DNA of 64,000 bases from Rhizobium sp. PP-CC-3A-592 (GTDB lineage Bacteria; Pseudomonadota; Alphaproteobacteria; Rhizobiales; Rhizobiaceae), in assembly GCF_003217095.1 (NCBI RefSeq), contig NZ_QJSR01000004.1:1-64000 (forward strand). Direction: 5' to 3'. Made by a program: the position numbers and the translations under genes. Under the pieces are notes generated by a model that saw only the letters and a program-made list of their open reading frames with translations, had not been told where the DNA came from and ran no database searches. This document shows, piece by piece, positions 51,369 to 62,600 of the stretch (the stretch's first letter is position 1; the number at the start of each line of letters is the position of its first letter).

Positions 51369-52373
51369 TCAGTTCGGCCATGGAAGACCGCATGTTTCCC
51401 AAGGATCGACACGCGTGCCTTTATCGACACGAAGACCTAAATTCTCTTGAGGGAGATTGTAGATGTAATCGTGTGACAGACTGGCGAAGTTTTTCGAAAA
51501 GCGCTCGAACGCCGACATGTTTGAGAAGGTCGATCGACTTAAACCGATGAATGTCGATGCCAGCTTGCTGATTTCGAAATCGATAAGAGACGCATCTATC
51601 GCCGACATGTTCCTGTAAGTTTCAGGGTCCATGAAGTCTGTCTTCCAAAACAATCGGATGCCCGTTGCATCCTCGACGGCTTGGTTGATGAGGTGCTTGG
51701 GTTGCGGCGCATACCGCTCATCGCAGAACACGTAAAGCTGTTTGACATCCGGCAAAGAGCGCTTGATCTTCGTGCAGATCTCGACTGGCGTAAGGTAATT
51801 CTGCTCTGGACGGACGAGGACCGGATCCAGATTGTAGCGGCAATAAGATGCCCAATCACCCTCGATCCGAAACTGCGCCATAACGGAGAGATTGTTCTTG
51901 TAGAAAATCTCGCTGCACAATGCTTGGAACAGTGTTGAACTTCTTATTCGAGGCACAAGAGATCGACAGAAATCCGAGATGATATCCGTCGCCGCAGTCT
52001 CTTCCTTCTCAGCAATCGAGCCGAGATGAGCCGCACCGAGGTGAAAATGGTTCCACCCGCCTCGCTCTATGCGATCCGCATATTCAACCGCCGGGATCGG
52101 CACGATACCGACACCCCAGCGATTGAGAAACTCACTGAATATCTCTGTCCAGAACACGTCGCCGAATGCGTGGAACGTCGATTTGGATTCGTCCTGATCC
52201 CGACTGTAAATCCTCGGCAGATAGATGAACCGATCCGCCGGATCAGGCATCCTGGACGCATTGATGACGAGGCCGAGAAGAGCAAGCTTCTGGTTGCTGA
52301 TGCCGCCGTCATTGTAGTCGAAGCCTAGACCGACCCTTGTCACGACAGGAGTGGACGCGGGCAGATCTGTCAC
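51369..52373 (-). CDS. O-fucosyltransferase-like protein
   Basis: A 334-residue product with the O-FucT/NodZ-like C-terminal pattern DFEISKLASTFIGLSRSTFS, and GFDYNDGGISNQKL near the N-terminus. Such enzymes transfer GDP-fucose or another GDP-sugar to glycans. A GTG start overlapping the upstream stop (GTGA) is preferred over an ATG 66 bp earlier that would overlap by 70 bp. Flanked by two GT61 genes. Confidence 0.65.
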   Translation of the reverse strand: MTDLPASTPVVTRVGLGFDYNDGGISNQKLALLGLVINASRMPDPADRFIYLPRIYSRDQDESKSTFHAFGDVFWTEIFSEFLNRWGVGIVPIPAVEYADRIERGGWNHFHLGAAHLGSIAEKEETAATDIISDFCRSLVPRIRSSTLFQALCSEIFYKNNLSVMAQFRIEGDWASYCRYNLDPVLVRPEQNYLTPVEICTKIKRSLPDVKQLYVFCDERYAPQPKHLINQAVEDATGIRLFWKTDFMDPETYRNMSAIDASLIDFEISKLASTFIGLSRSTFSNMSAFERFSKNFASLSHDYIYNLPQENLGLRVDKGTRVDPWETCGLPWPN

Positions 52374-53446
52374 ACCTTGGTTCTCTGTCCCAAGAGGTCG
52401 TTCAGGTTTCCAAAATCGACCAAAAATGCCTCGTCCCATGACGTTCCTCCGTTGACGTTCTCGCCACGCACTTCCTCGTAGGATTGCCCCTTCAAGGTCG
52501 CAATGAAGTAGAAGAAGGTATCCGGCATCGTCGCAGGCGCGAGATTGATGATGCGCGCCGTGGAAGGGGCGAACATGATATTGGTCATGCCGGCACCCAT
52601 GACGCCCATGACGCAGGATGCATTCTTGAACTTGTGGACCTGCTCCGTGAGATTCAGCTTTCCGGGATGCAGGATTTCGAAACCGTGTTCCGTGACGAGA
52701 CGGTGAATGTCGGCCTCATTGCCGATATTGCGCGGCGCGCCGGCGCGGCTGACGAAGATCTTGCGGGGCTCCTCGCCGTCCACCGCATCCCGGATCCTGT
52801 CGATCGCCTCGAAAACGAGCGGCGACATGTAGGAGCCGTGCAACGTCATCCCGCTGACGACGATCAACTCCTTGAAGAAGGTCACGCTGTTGGCCTTCAG
52901 CGGAAAGCGCGGCGTCGATTTGATCGTATCGACGATGCCGAGAGAGTCGGAGATGACCGTGTTCATTCCGGTGCCGACATCCGGAATGGCGACGCCCGAC
53001 ACATGGGTCAGCTTTCTCGCCAATTCGAGCTTTGGCAAAATTTCCACCATCCAGTGCCCGTAATTCCCCTCTCCCCGCTTTCTCAGAAGCAGACAGGACG
53101 TATCGATCACGGGAATATCGGTGGCCGACGCGATGTCGCGAAGGGCCCTCTCCTGCTCCTCGGGCGCATGCTGCGTGATCGTCTGGCTGATCACCTTGCC
53201 GTCGCTGTTGAACACGAGCCCTTCCGCCGTGACGTGGACATCGAAGACCTTATCGACCGAAATCGACCGCGCGCCATGACTGTTCGAGTACCAGCCGGGC
53301 CGCATGGCGTCGTGGATCGACTTCGGGATGAGATCGATACCGGAGACGACCGGAGGCGGCGCAAGGAATGCAGGAGATTCAATCACGCCCAAATGCACGT
53401 GATGCATGCTGCGTATATCGACGGCTTCAACCATTACGAATGACAC
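52370..53446 (-). CDS. GT61-family glycosyltransferase
   Basis: A 358-residue GT61 (DUF563) protein: LRKRGEGNYGHWMVEILPKL, KIFVSRAGAPRNIGNE and VMGVMGAGMTNIMFAPSTAR. It is GC-richer than the next two genes and is the first gene of the apparent three-gene glycan operon. Confidence 0.85.
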   Translation of the reverse strand: MSFVMVEAVDIRSMHHVHLGVIESPAFLAPPPVVSGIDLIPKSIHDAMRPGWYSNSHGARSISVDKVFDVHVTAEGLVFNSDGKVISQTITQHAPEEQERALRDIASATDIPVIDTSCLLLRKRGEGNYGHWMVEILPKLELARKLTHVSGVAIPDVGTGMNTVISDSLGIVDTIKSTPRFPLKANSVTFFKELIVVSGMTLHGSYMSPLVFEAIDRIRDAVDGEEPRKIFVSRAGAPRNIGNEADIHRLVTEHGFEILHPGKLNLTEQVHKFKNASCVMGVMGAGMTNIMFAPSTARIINLAPATMPDTFFYFIATLKGQSYEEVRGENVNGGTSWDEAFLVDFGNLNDLLGQRTKV

Positions 53447-53700
53447 TGCTCCAATGGCACGCTTGAGGGGACACTGTTTCGAACACGCTTGCCAGAGGGC
53501 ATATGCATTTTTCAGATCAAGTGACGACGAATATTACCTTACATGGTGCTTTGCTGCCTCTAACATGAACCGTGCAGCCTTTCGACTGATTTTTCCGGTC
53601 TCGGAGTCTTCTGGAGCCGCAATGTACGGTTAAGCCTTGTTCCGAATTTTTTCCGCTTGTACGACGTTGGCGCTTGAACATTGAGGTCGACGTAAGCCGA

Positions 53701-54885
53701 ATGACGAAGTCAGAACACCACCACATCACCATCCTCGGTTCCACCGGTTCCATCGGCTGCAGCACGCTCGACGTGGTGGCACAGCTTGGGGGGCGGGAGC
53801 GGTTCGTGGTGGAGGCTTTGACGGGGAACGGGAATATCGGGCTTCTCTGCGAGCAGGCGAAGGCCGTCGGCGCGCGGCTGGCGGTGACGGCGGATGAGGG
53901 GCGGTATCTGGAGCTGAAATCGGCGCTGGCCGGCACCGGCATCGCGGTTGCCGCGGGGCCGAGCGGGCTGCAGGAGGCGGCCGCGCGCGCGGCGGAATGG
54001 GTCATGGCGGCGATCGTCGGCACGGCCGGCCTCGCCCCCACGCTGACCGCCGCCCGGCGCGGCGCCGATATCGCGCTCGCCAACAAAGAATGCCTGGTGT
54101 CTGCCGGCGCGCTCTTCGTGCGCGCTGTCGCCGAGGGCGGCGGGCGGCTCATCCCGGTCGACAGCGAGCATTCCGCGATCTTCCAGGCGCTGGAGGACGA
54201 CCAGCGCCACGCGCTGGAGCGCATCATCCTGACGGCGTCCGGCGGGCCGTTCCGCACATGGTCGCGCGAGGCGATGGCTGGCGTGACCGCCGAGATCGCC
54301 CGGGCGCATCCCAACTGGTCGATGGGCCTGAAGATCTCCATCGGCAGCGCCTCCATGTTCAACAAGGCGCTGGAGATGATCGAGGCCAAGCACCTCTTCG
54401 ACGTGGCACCGGAGCAGATCGAGGTGATCGTCCACCCGCAGTCGATCGTCCATTCCATGGTCGGTTATACCGACGGCTCCGTGCTGGCGCAGCTCGGCGC
54501 GCCGGATATGCGCACGGCGATCGGCTACGCTTTGACCTATCCGGCGCGCCCGGCGCTCAATGTCGAACGGCTGGATTTCGCAAAGCTCGCACGGCTCGAT
54601 TTCGAAGCCCCCGACGAGGTCCGCTTCCCCGCGCTGCGGCTCGCTCGCACCGCCCTGACGCGCGGCGGGCTTCAGGGTGCCGCCATGAACGCGGCCGAGG
54701 AAACCGCCTTCGAGGCGTTCATCGCGGGTCGCATCGGCTTTCTCGACATGGCCGATATCGCCGAGACGGTGATGGAGCGGATGATCGACTGGCCGGCAGC
54801 GGATGATATGGACGACGTCTTTGCCGGCGATGCCGCGGCCCGCCGCTTCGCTATCGAGGCGATCGGTGCCCGCGCGGCGGCCTGA
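53701..54885 (+). CDS. dxr: 1-deoxy-D-xylulose 5-phosphate reductoisomerase
   Basis: A 394-residue enzyme of the MEP isoprenoid pathway. It converts DXP to MEP using NADPH and a divalent metal. NADPH loop GSTGSIG (13-19), metal ligands Asp154 and Glu156 in VDSEHSAI, TASGGPF (178-184), and Glu225 in the SIGSASMFNKALEM region. GAGG lies 13 bases before ATG; a TTG nine codons upstream is unlikely. It is divergent from the glycan genes. Confidence 0.95.
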   Translation: MTKSEHHHITILGSTGSIGCSTLDVVAQLGGRERFVVEALTGNGNIGLLCEQAKAVGARLAVTADEGRYLELKSALAGTGIAVAAGPSGLQEAAARAAEWVMAAIVGTAGLAPTLTAARRGADIALANKECLVSAGALFVRAVAEGGGRLIPVDSEHSAIFQALEDDQRHALERIILTASGGPFRTWSREAMAGVTAEIARAHPNWSMGLKISIGSASMFNKALEMIEAKHLFDVAPEQIEVIVHPQSIVHSMVGYTDGSVLAQLGAPDMRTAIGYALTYPARPALNVERLDFAKLARLDFEAPDEVRFPALRLARTALTRGGLQGAAMNAAEETAFEAFIAGRIGFLDMADIAETVMERMIDWPAADDMDDVFAGDAAARRFAIEAIGARAAA

Positions 54886-54886
54886 C

Positions 54887-55369
54887 TCAGCGAAGGAGCA
54901 GCGCCGTTGCATAGAGCCCGAGGCCGAAGGCGACGTGGGCTGCAAGGTTCAGGGCGCGCACCCGGTTCGGGTTGGGCAGCCGCGAGGCGGCAACGCCGAG
55001 GCCGAGCCCCGGCTGCAGCAGGAACCAGCCTGCGGCCACGGTGACGATGCCCCAGACCAGCGCCGGGATCAGCGTCGGCGCGGCAAACCAGTCGAGACCG
55101 ACGAAAAATGCAAGCATGATCCCGTAGACGATGCCCACGGCATAATGGCCGATCCAGCCGAGCGCGTTCTCGTTGGCAAAGGGCGCGGCATCGCTGATGG
55201 ACTCATGGAACAGCTGGCCCCGGCCGGCATGGTAGAACCACCGCCCGACAGGCGCCCAGTTGGCTTTCGGCTGGCCGAAGGCGACCGCCAGCAGAATGGC
55301 CCAGAGATCCATGGCGAGCGTCGCACCCACCCCGATCACCAGCCCGCGCCAGATCAGTTCCATCATCAT
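54887..55369 (-). CDS. DUF2938 membrane protein
   Basis: A 160-residue membrane protein with about four helices (LVIGVGATLAMDLWAILLAV; YGIMLAFFVGLDWFAAPTLI; LVWGIVTVAAGWF; FGLGLYATALLL) and the DUF2938 pattern NWAPVGRWFYHAGRGQLFHE. Function unknown. It is convergent with dxr by 1 bp. Two adjacent ATGs give a one-residue uncertainty. Confidence 0.85.
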   Translation of the reverse strand: MMMELIWRGLVIGVGATLAMDLWAILLAVAFGQPKANWAPVGRWFYHAGRGQLFHESISDAAPFANENALGWIGHYAVGIVYGIMLAFFVGLDWFAAPTLIPALVWGIVTVAAGWFLLQPGLGLGVAASRLPNPNRVRALNLAAHVAFGLGLYATALLLR

Positions 55370-55454
55370 CAGGCTTATCCCCTCGCCGTTCCCCTCGATA
55401 TCTGTCTTCTAGATCAGAATTCGGGGGCTGCGAAGCGGAATATGCGGCGCCGCG

Positions 55455-56669
55455 TCAGGCGACGGCGCGGGCCAGCGCGCAGCGCGACCACAACTGATGC
55501 AGCGCGCCCACCAGATGGTCGATATCGCCATCCGAATGCAGCGGCGTCGGGGTGATGCGCAGGCGCTCGGTCTTCTTCGGCACGGTGGGGTAGTTGATCG
55601 GCTGAACGTAGATGCCGCAATTGTCGAGCAGCAGATCCGAGATCCACTTGCATTTCGCCGCATCGCCCACGATCACCGGCACGATGTGGCTCGGATTGGG
55701 CAGGTGCGGAATGCCGTTGCGGTCGAGAAGCGATCGCAGGCGGCGCACACGCTCCTGATGGGCAAAGCGTTCGACCTGGCTCTCCTTCAGGTGACGGATC
55801 GAGGCGAGCGCGCCTGCGGCCAGCGCCGGCGGCAGCGCCGTGGTGAAGATGAAGCCCGAGGCAAACGAGCGGATATAGTCGCAAAGCGCAGCCGAAGCGG
55901 CAATATAGCCGCCCATCACGCCAAAAGCCTTGCCGAGCGTCCCCTCGATCACCGTCAGCCGGTGCATCAGGCCTTCGCGCTCGGCAATGCCACCGCCGCG
56001 CGGGCCGTACATGCCGACGGCATGCACCTCGTCGAGATAGGTCATCGCGCCGTAGCGCTCGGCCACGTCGCAGATGTCCTTGATCGGCGCGATATCGCCA
56101 TCCATCGAATAGACCGATTCGAACGCGACCAGCTTGGGCGCTGCCGGATCGGCCGCTGCCAGCTTCGCCTCGAGATCGGCCACCGAATTGTGCTTGAAGA
56201 TCACCCGCTCGCATTTCGCGTGGCGGATGCCCTCGATCATGGAGGCGTGGTTCCCGGCGTCGGAAAAGACGATGATGCCGGGAATGCGCGAACAGAGCGT
56301 GCCGAGTGCTGCCCAGTTGGACACGTAGCCGGAGGTGAAAAGCAGCGCGGATTCCTTGCCGTGGAGATCGGCAAGCTCCTGCTCCAGAAGAACATGGTAG
56401 TGCGTCGTGCCCGAGATGTTCCGGGTGCCTCCCGCACCCGCGCCACAGTGGTCGATCGCCTGCTTCATGGCGTCGATCACCTTGGGGTGCTGGCCCATGC
56501 CAAGATAGTCGTTCGAGCACCAGACGGTCACGTCCTTGACGCCATCCGCCGTATGCCGGCGGGCTTTTGGAAACTGTCCGCGCTGGCGTTCGAGATCGGC
56601 GAAGACGCGGTAGCGGCCTTCCTCGTGAAGACCGTCCAGTTCCGACCTGAAGAATTGCTCGAAGTTCAT
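55455..56669 (-). CDS. hemA: 5-aminolevulinate synthase
   Basis: A 404-residue PLP enzyme that condenses glycine and succinyl-CoA to 5-aminolevulinate, the first step of heme synthesis in alphaproteobacteria. PLP-binding Lys247 is in EGTLGKAFG, Asp213 in [12 protein letters not shown]. The N-terminal substrate region includes [11 protein letters not shown] and [12 protein letters not shown]. The length is normal for the family. Confidence 0.96.
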   Translation of the reverse strand: MNFEQFFRSELDGLHEEGRYRVFADLERQRGQFPKARRHTADGVKDVTVWCSNDYLGMGQHPKVIDAMKQAIDHCGAGAGGTRNISGTTHYHVLLEQELADLHGKESALLFTSGYVSNWAALGTLCSRIPGIIVFSDAGNHASMIEGIRHAKCERVIFKHNSVADLEAKLAAADPAAPKLVAFESVYSMDGDIAPIKDICDVAERYGAMTYLDEVHAVGMYGPRGGGIAEREGLMHRLTVIEGTLGKAFGVMGGYIAASAALCDYIRSFASGFIFTTALPPALAAGALASIRHLKESQVERFAHQERVRRLRSLLDRNGIPHLPNPSHIVPVIVGDAAKCKWISDLLLDNCGIYVQPINYPTVPKKTERLRITPTPLHSDGDIDHLVGALHQLWSRCALARAVA

Positions 56670-57087
56670 GCGTGTCTCCAGACCCTTGGCGTCTTTTTAA
56701 GTGAACCGTCCCGGTGGCCGGCCGGCACGCGCCCTCATGGCTTGCGCGGCATCAGGCCCCTTGTTTTGAATGGTTCCAGATTATCCTGAAGATTTCATTC
56801 CACCCTCCTCCGGATCAAGTCAAGACCGGGGCCGAAAACAGACCTGTGACACGATATCGCGACCTTCCAGCCGGAAAACGCCGGCAGGGATCAAAGTCGT
56901 CTTCAGCTTTTGTTCATCATAACTGTCGTCCATTCCGTTAGGGACGTTTTTTATGGCTCCGGATTGGACTTTCGGAAGGTCGCATTTAACTTCTCGCATT
57001 AAGGTTCGGGAAAAGGCAGGCGTCTGCCGTTTCAAGGCACAGCAGGGGCGTGACGGCTGACGTCAGGTCCCATCAGGAGAGATCACT
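56670..57087. other. Divergent intergenic region hemA / lipoprotein
   Basis: 418 bp with no convincing gene. It must hold the hemA promoter (leftward) and the lipoprotein promoter (rightward). No TTGAT-N4-ATCAA Fnr-type box was seen. A weak hairpin CGTCC/GGACG followed by six Ts lies at 56927-56952, of uncertain meaning. Confidence 0.5.
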
Positions 57088-57345
57088 ATGAAGAAAGCCA
57101 TTGTGCTGGCGGTTCTCGCTATGACGGTTGCGAGCTGCAGCCAGACGGAAAAGGGTGCCGGCATCGGCGCCGTCTCGGGCGCAGTCATCGGCGGCGCCGT
57201 CACCGGCAATGTTCGCGGCGCGGCCGTGGGTGCGGCCATCGGCGGCGTTTCCGGCGCGGTCATCGGCAACGTCTCGGAACAGCCGGGCCAGTGCTACTAC
57301 CGCGATCGCAACGGCAGCCGTTACATCGACGATTGCCCGCGCTGA
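57088..57345 (+). CDS. Glycine-zipper outer-membrane lipoprotein
   Basis: An 85-residue lipoprotein. The signal MKKAIVLAVLAMTVASC has a lipobox with Cys17 as lipidation site. The mature part has three glycine-zipper stretches (GAGIGAVSGAVIGG; GAAVGAAIGGVSGAVIG) then a Cys-containing tail CYYRDRNGSRYIDDC. Gly-zipper lipoproteins are thought to insert in or stiffen the envelope. GGAG lies about ten bases ahead of the ATG and a terminator follows. Confidence 0.8.
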   Translation: MKKAIVLAVLAMTVASCSQTEKGAGIGAVSGAVIGGAVTGNVRGAAVGAAIGGVSGAVIGNVSEQPGQCYYRDRNGSRYIDDCPR

Positions 57346-57386
57346 TTGCGACAGCAAAGCGCCTTTGCCGAACGGCATAACATCGG

Positions 57387-57414
57387 GAAGCCCCGCTTCG
57401 GCGGGGCTTCTGTT
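57387..57414 (+). terminator. Terminator after lipoprotein gene
   Basis: A perfect 10-bp stem GAAGCCCCGC/GCGGGGCTTC with a TTCG loop, then TGTTT. It separates the lipoprotein gene from tamA. Confidence 0.75.
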
Positions 57415-57490
57415 TCCGTAACGTCACACTAACGACTGTTTCTGGCGTCACGAGGCGCCGGAGACTTTATACGTCTCACGAGGATGTGTA

Positions 57491-59512
57491 GTGTCACGGA
57501 ACATCGCAAACGTGCAAACGTTGAAAGAGACGGCATCGCTTTCCGTGGGCGATCGCTACAGGACTGTCAGTCGACACGGGATGCGGAATCGAATGCGTTT
57601 GCCGACTGTCAGTCCCGCGTATCGTAAAGCCGGCCTTGCCTTGAGCGTCGCCGCCCTGGCTCTGTGTGGCCCGGCCTCCGTTCAGGATGCCGCAGCATTC
57701 AAGCTGTTCGGCATCAACTTTTTCGGCAAAGACAAGGACGAGGAGACCGCCGAGGTCATCGATCCCGTCACCTATACCGTGACCCTCAACGAGGGCACGG
57801 ATGACGACGAGCTGAAGAGCGCGCTTTCCGGCAGTTCGCGCCTGGTGCAGGATAAGGACAAGCCCGTTTCCGGCAATCTCGGCCTTGCCATCAAGGCCCG
57901 CGACGACCGCGACAGGCTGCTGGCAGCACTGTACGAAAAGGCCCGCTACGGCGGCACCGTGCAGGTCATGGTCGCTGGCAAGCCGATCGAGAGCCTGCCG
58001 CCGGACCCGGTCTTTCCGGCCGGCGTGCCCGTACCGGTCACCATCACGGTCGATCCCGGTCCCGTCTTCACCTTTGGCAATATTCTTCTGGAAAGCGATG
58101 CGGGCGGGCGCGACCCGAAGGCCTATGATCTCCAGCCGGGCAACCGCGCCGACTCGACCCTGATCATCAAGGCGGGCGAAAAGATCGTCGAAGACCTGAA
58201 GAAGGAAGGGCGGCCGCTCGCCACCCTGAAGGGACGCACCGCCGTCGCCGATCACAAGACCAACACCGTGGATGTCACGATCGGTGCCGAAGGGGGACCG
58301 GTCGCGCCCTTCGGTACTGTCGCCATCAAGGGTGCGCGCACGGTCAATCCGGAATTCGTCGCCAACTATTCGCGCCTCAACACCGGCCGGCAGTATTCGC
58401 CGGAGGAAATGCGCAAGGCCTCCGAGCGCCTGCGCCAGCTCGGCGTCTTCTCCAGCATCACCATCCGCGAGGCCGAGCAGTTGGCGCCGGATGGCTCGCT
58501 GCCGCTGACCATCGAGGTATCCGAAGGCAAGCACCGCTACTTCGGCGCGGGCGCCAAATTCTCCTCGACGGACGGCTTTGGCGTCCAGGGTTACTGGGGC
58601 CACCGCAACCTCTTCGGCGAGGCGGAGTCGCTGCGCATCGAGGGCTCGATCGACCGGCTGGGCGAGACCAAGGAGATCACCGATCTCGACTACACCGCCG
58701 GCATTCTCTTCACCAAGCCCGGCGTCTTCGACCCCTACTCAACCCTGACCGCCAGCGTGAAAGCATCGCTGATGGATCCGGATGCCTACAAGGCGCAGGT
58801 GGTGACCGGCGCGGTCGGCCTCGCCTATGAACTCTCGGAAGCCGACACGGTGTCGATCGGCGCGGAACTCGCCTGGAACAACATCGAGGATGCGTTCGGC
58901 GAGCGCCGCTATCTCACGCCCTCGATCCCGCTCGATTACGTCCGCGATGCCCGCGACGACAAGCTGAACCCGACCGAGGGCTATCGCGCGACGCTGAGCG
59001 TCAAGCCGAGCTACGACATCTACGGCGAGACGTTCTTCTCGACGTTCGAAGGCTCGGCCACCGGCTATCTCGGCTTTGGCGAAGACAACAATTATGTGCT
59101 GGCCGGCCGCCTCGGCGCGGGCGTCATCGCGGCCGATGGCGGGCTCGACGATATTCCCGCGACACGACGCTTCTTCCTCGGTGGCGGCGGCACGGTGCGC
59201 GGCTTCTCCTACCAGGAAATCAGCCCGCGCAATGCGGACGACGATCTTCTCGGCGGCCGTTCCTACGTCAATGCCAATGTCGAGGCCCGCATCGGCGTCA
59301 CGAAGACGATCAGCGTCGTGCCCTTCATCGATGCCGCCACCGTCTCGGCAAAGACCGTCCCGGATTTCTCCGACGTCAAGATCGGCGCCGGCATCGGCGT
59401 GCGCTACCTGACGGCGGTCGGCCCCATACGCGTGGATTTTGCCGTGCCGCTGAACCCCTATGACGGGGGAACGCGCTACGGCATCTATGCCGGGATCGGC
59501 CAGACGTTCTGA
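57491..59512 (+). CDS. tamA: TamA, BamA-like outer-membrane translocation/assembly factor
   Basis: An Omp85-family protein, 673 residues from the GTG (GAGG seven bases upstream) or 639 from an ATG at 57593, which would place the signal peptide (AGLALSVAALALCGPAS) at the very N-terminus. POTRA domains occupy about 75-330, and the 16-strand barrel follows, with the GGGGTVRGFSYQEI motif (VRGF/Y hallmark) and a terminal aromatic residue (YAGIGQTF). It works with TamB, encoded next, to insert outer-membrane proteins or move lipid. Confidence 0.9.
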   Translation: MSRNIANVQTLKETASLSVGDRYRTVSRHGMRNRMRLPTVSPAYRKAGLALSVAALALCGPASVQDAAAFKLFGINFFGKDKDEETAEVIDPVTYTVTLNEGTDDDELKSALSGSSRLVQDKDKPVSGNLGLAIKARDDRDRLLAALYEKARYGGTVQVMVAGKPIESLPPDPVFPAGVPVPVTITVDPGPVFTFGNILLESDAGGRDPKAYDLQPGNRADSTLIIKAGEKIVEDLKKEGRPLATLKGRTAVADHKTNTVDVTIGAEGGPVAPFGTVAIKGARTVNPEFVANYSRLNTGRQYSPEEMRKASERLRQLGVFSSITIREAEQLAPDGSLPLTIEVSEGKHRYFGAGAKFSSTDGFGVQGYWGHRNLFGEAESLRIEGSIDRLGETKEITDLDYTAGILFTKPGVFDPYSTLTASVKASLMDPDAYKAQVVTGAVGLAYELSEADTVSIGAELAWNNIEDAFGERRYLTPSIPLDYVRDARDDKLNPTEGYRATLSVKPSYDIYGETFFSTFEGSATGYLGFGEDNNYVLAGRLGAGVIAADGGLDDIPATRRFFLGGGGTVRGFSYQEISPRNADDDLLGGRSYVNANVEARIGVTKTISVVPFIDAATVSAKTVPDFSDVKIGAGIGVRYLTAVGPIRVDFAVPLNPYDGGTRYGIYAGIGQTF

Positions 59513-59635
59513 GCAGCCGGTGGCTGCTGTCCACGGCAAACTGCCGTTTCAATGACATGATCGCAACCTACGGGTTGCCAATACGATGACGACCTATGGG
59601 TCAGGACGAGACGCCGGCCTGGCATGGAGCAGACG

Positions 59636-62600
59636 ATGACACGGATTTTCTCGATCGCCTTGCGCGGCTTCGCCATTCTCCTCAGCCTTGTCGTCGTGCT
59701 CGCGCTGGCCTTCGTGCTGTTTGCGGGCTTCACGGCGCCCGGCGCCCGCATGGTCGCCAGCCTGATCGAGAAATATGCCTCGACGCCCGACCAGATCGTC
59801 CAGATCAACGATCCGAGCGCGCTTCTCACCGGCACTTTCAAGGCCGGTTCCATCGCGCTCTACGACAGCAAGGGCGCCTACGCGGAGATCCGCGAGCTGA
59901 AGCTCGACTGGACCCCGACGGCGCTGTTCTCCAAGCGGTTCGACGCCGCCAATCTTTCCGCCGGCTATATCCGCATCGACCGCCTGCCCATTCCCTCGCA
60001 GCAGACGGAAGAAGTCCGCTCCAGCTTCGCGCTGCCGCTCGACGTGAAGATCGACCGCTTTGACCTTGAGGAAGTGGTCATCGGAAAGGCGATCGCCGGC
60101 GAGGATCAGGTTCTGAACGCGGGTGGCATGGTCAACGCCACGAATTCCAGCATCGCCGCAACCGTGGCCGTCGCCCAGCGCGACCGCCCCGATGCGAAGG
60201 CGCTTGCCGATATCGTCTACGATCCCGCCGCCAATGCACTGAAGCTCGAAGCCAGCGTAGACGAGCCGAAAGGTGGCATGCTCGCCCACGCGCTGCGCTT
60301 GCCCCAAGAGCCCGCGATCACCGTCCGCCTGACCGGTGACGGCCCGCTGTCGCGCTGGAACGGAACCGCAAGTGCGGCTCTCGACGGCCAGGAAGTCCTC
60401 AAGCTCGACGGTGCCCACACGCTGGCGCCGGACGGCTACCGGACGCTGTCGCTCAACGGCGGCGGCACCTTCGCCGCCCTGATGCCGGAAACGCTGCGCC
60501 CGCTGTTCGAGGGCACCACCGTGATCAACATTGCGGCAGCACTTCAGGACGGCACCGCGATCCGCATCGATCGCGGCCGGATTTCCACGGCCGCAATCGA
60601 CGTCAACGCGAGCGGTACGCTCAGCACGGTCGGCAGCAACGACCTCAAGGTGACGCTCACCGGCGTCGATGGCCCGGCTCCGCTGCGCTTGCCCCTCGCC
60701 GGCGGAATGGCGGAGTTCGCCGTCACCTCGGCGGATCTCTCGTTGCTCGGCGATGCCCGCTCCGCCGTGCTCGATCTGAATGCTGCGCTCGACCGCGCCG
60801 TGCTGCCGCAAGGCACCATCGAGAATGCCGCCCTGAAGGCCCATAGCGATGCCTTCAATATGACGGATCGCAGCGGCGCCGTTACGCTCTCGCTGACGAC
60901 AGGCGCGACCAAGCTCGCAAATGCCGATCTCGACCGGCTCATCCGCGGCCCCCTGACGATCGACGGCCGCCTCGACGTGACCCCGGACGCCATCGCCTTC
61001 AACCCTCTGACGATCGACACCGCAGCGCTCGACGGCACGCTCACCGGCAGCTACGGCCTGACCACTGGCGTGTTCGTGACCGATCTCCGGCTGACCGCGC
61101 CCGCAGAAGCATTGCCGCCGGTCGTCGCCAGCCGCACCGGCGGTCCCGTCTCGCTCGATGGGCGGATCGAAACGGGGGCAGATGGCGCCCTGTCGCTCTC
61201 CGGCTTGTCGCTGAAGGCCCCGACGCTCGACGCGACCGGCAACCTCGCTCTCCAGTCGGGAAGCCTGACCGGACGGATCGAGGCCGCGGTCCCGGATATC
61301 GGTGCCTTCGCCGCCAATGCGAGCGGCCGCGCCACCCTCACCGCCGACATCTCCGGCCCCTTGAGCGCGCTCGGCATCAAGGCGGAAGCCAGGACCGATC
61401 AGGCGACGCTCGCCGGGAAAACCGTCACCGGCCTCACGGTCGTTGCCGACACCACGCTGCGCGGCGGCCTGCCGGTCGGCAAGCTCACCGCCAATGGCGC
61501 GGTCGATGGTCAGGCCGTCACGGCAACGGCGGATCTCACCTCCGAAAACGGCGCGCTCGCCATACCCGCGCTCGAATCAACGGTCGCCGATAACCGGATC
61601 ACCGGCGCCCTCACCTTTACACCCGATTTCCAGCCGAACGGAACGCTGAACTTCGCACTGCCGAATGTCGGCGCGCTGGCGTCTCTTGCCGGCCAGACGG
61701 CCGCCGGCGACCTGACGGGCAAGGCGGATATCGTCAGCCGCGACGGCAAGACCTCGGTTGCCATCGATGCGACCGGAAGCGGCCTGTCGCGCGGCGATCT
61801 CTCGATCGTCCAGCCGCGCGCGCAGGTCACCATCACCGATCTGAAGAATCTCACCGTCGAGGGCAAGATCACGGCGGATTCGCTCGGCCAGGGCACCAAT
61901 CGCGCCACCGGCGCGACGATCATCCTGAACAAGCTGGGCGCAGACACGAACATCGCGCTCGACGGCACCTTTGACAATGCGCCGCTGTCGCTGAAGGGCT
62001 CCGTGACCACGGAGAGTGGCACGCCATCCTTCACCATCCAGTCGCTGAACGCCGCGCCCCGCGGCATCCCGCTCGAACTGTCCGATCCGAAGACGCTGGC
62101 GCTCGACCAGGGCGGCGTCCGCCTCGACGATTTCGCCATTCAGCTTCCCGGCGGCACGGCCAGCGTCACCGGCCTCGTCGGACAAACACTCGATGTCACC
62201 GTTGCCGTTCGCGGCAACCCGGCCGTCGAATACGCCCAGCCGATCGACGGCGGCGAGGCCCGCGTGGCCATTACGACAGCCGATATCGTCGCCCGCGGCC
62301 CCATGACCGGCGCCGTCATCGACGTGAAGGGCCAGCTGGCCTATGTCGCCGTACCCCAGGGCCGGCTCGAGACGGTCGGCGTGGTCGCCCATAGTGACAG
62401 CTTCGACATCACCGGCCGGCAGGGAGCGATTCGCGCCACTATCGATGCCGGCGCGACCCGCTTCGTCAATGCCGATCTCGGCCGCCTGCTGCTGAGCCCC
62501 CTGAAGCTCGATGCGACCATCAGCGTTGCCCCGGATGCGGTCGGCTTCGACCCGGTCACCATCGACAGCGCCGGTCTCGACGGTGCGGTCAACGGCCGGT

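Noticed and set aside
53540-53555. GTGCTTTGC resembling the late motif, outside the prophage
   Set aside because: It matches only nine bases, lacks the leading CCT, and one such 9-mer in the flanks is expected by chance.
53701-54945. Minus-strand 411-codon frame across dxr
   Set aside because: It is antisense to a complete dxr with all catalytic motifs.
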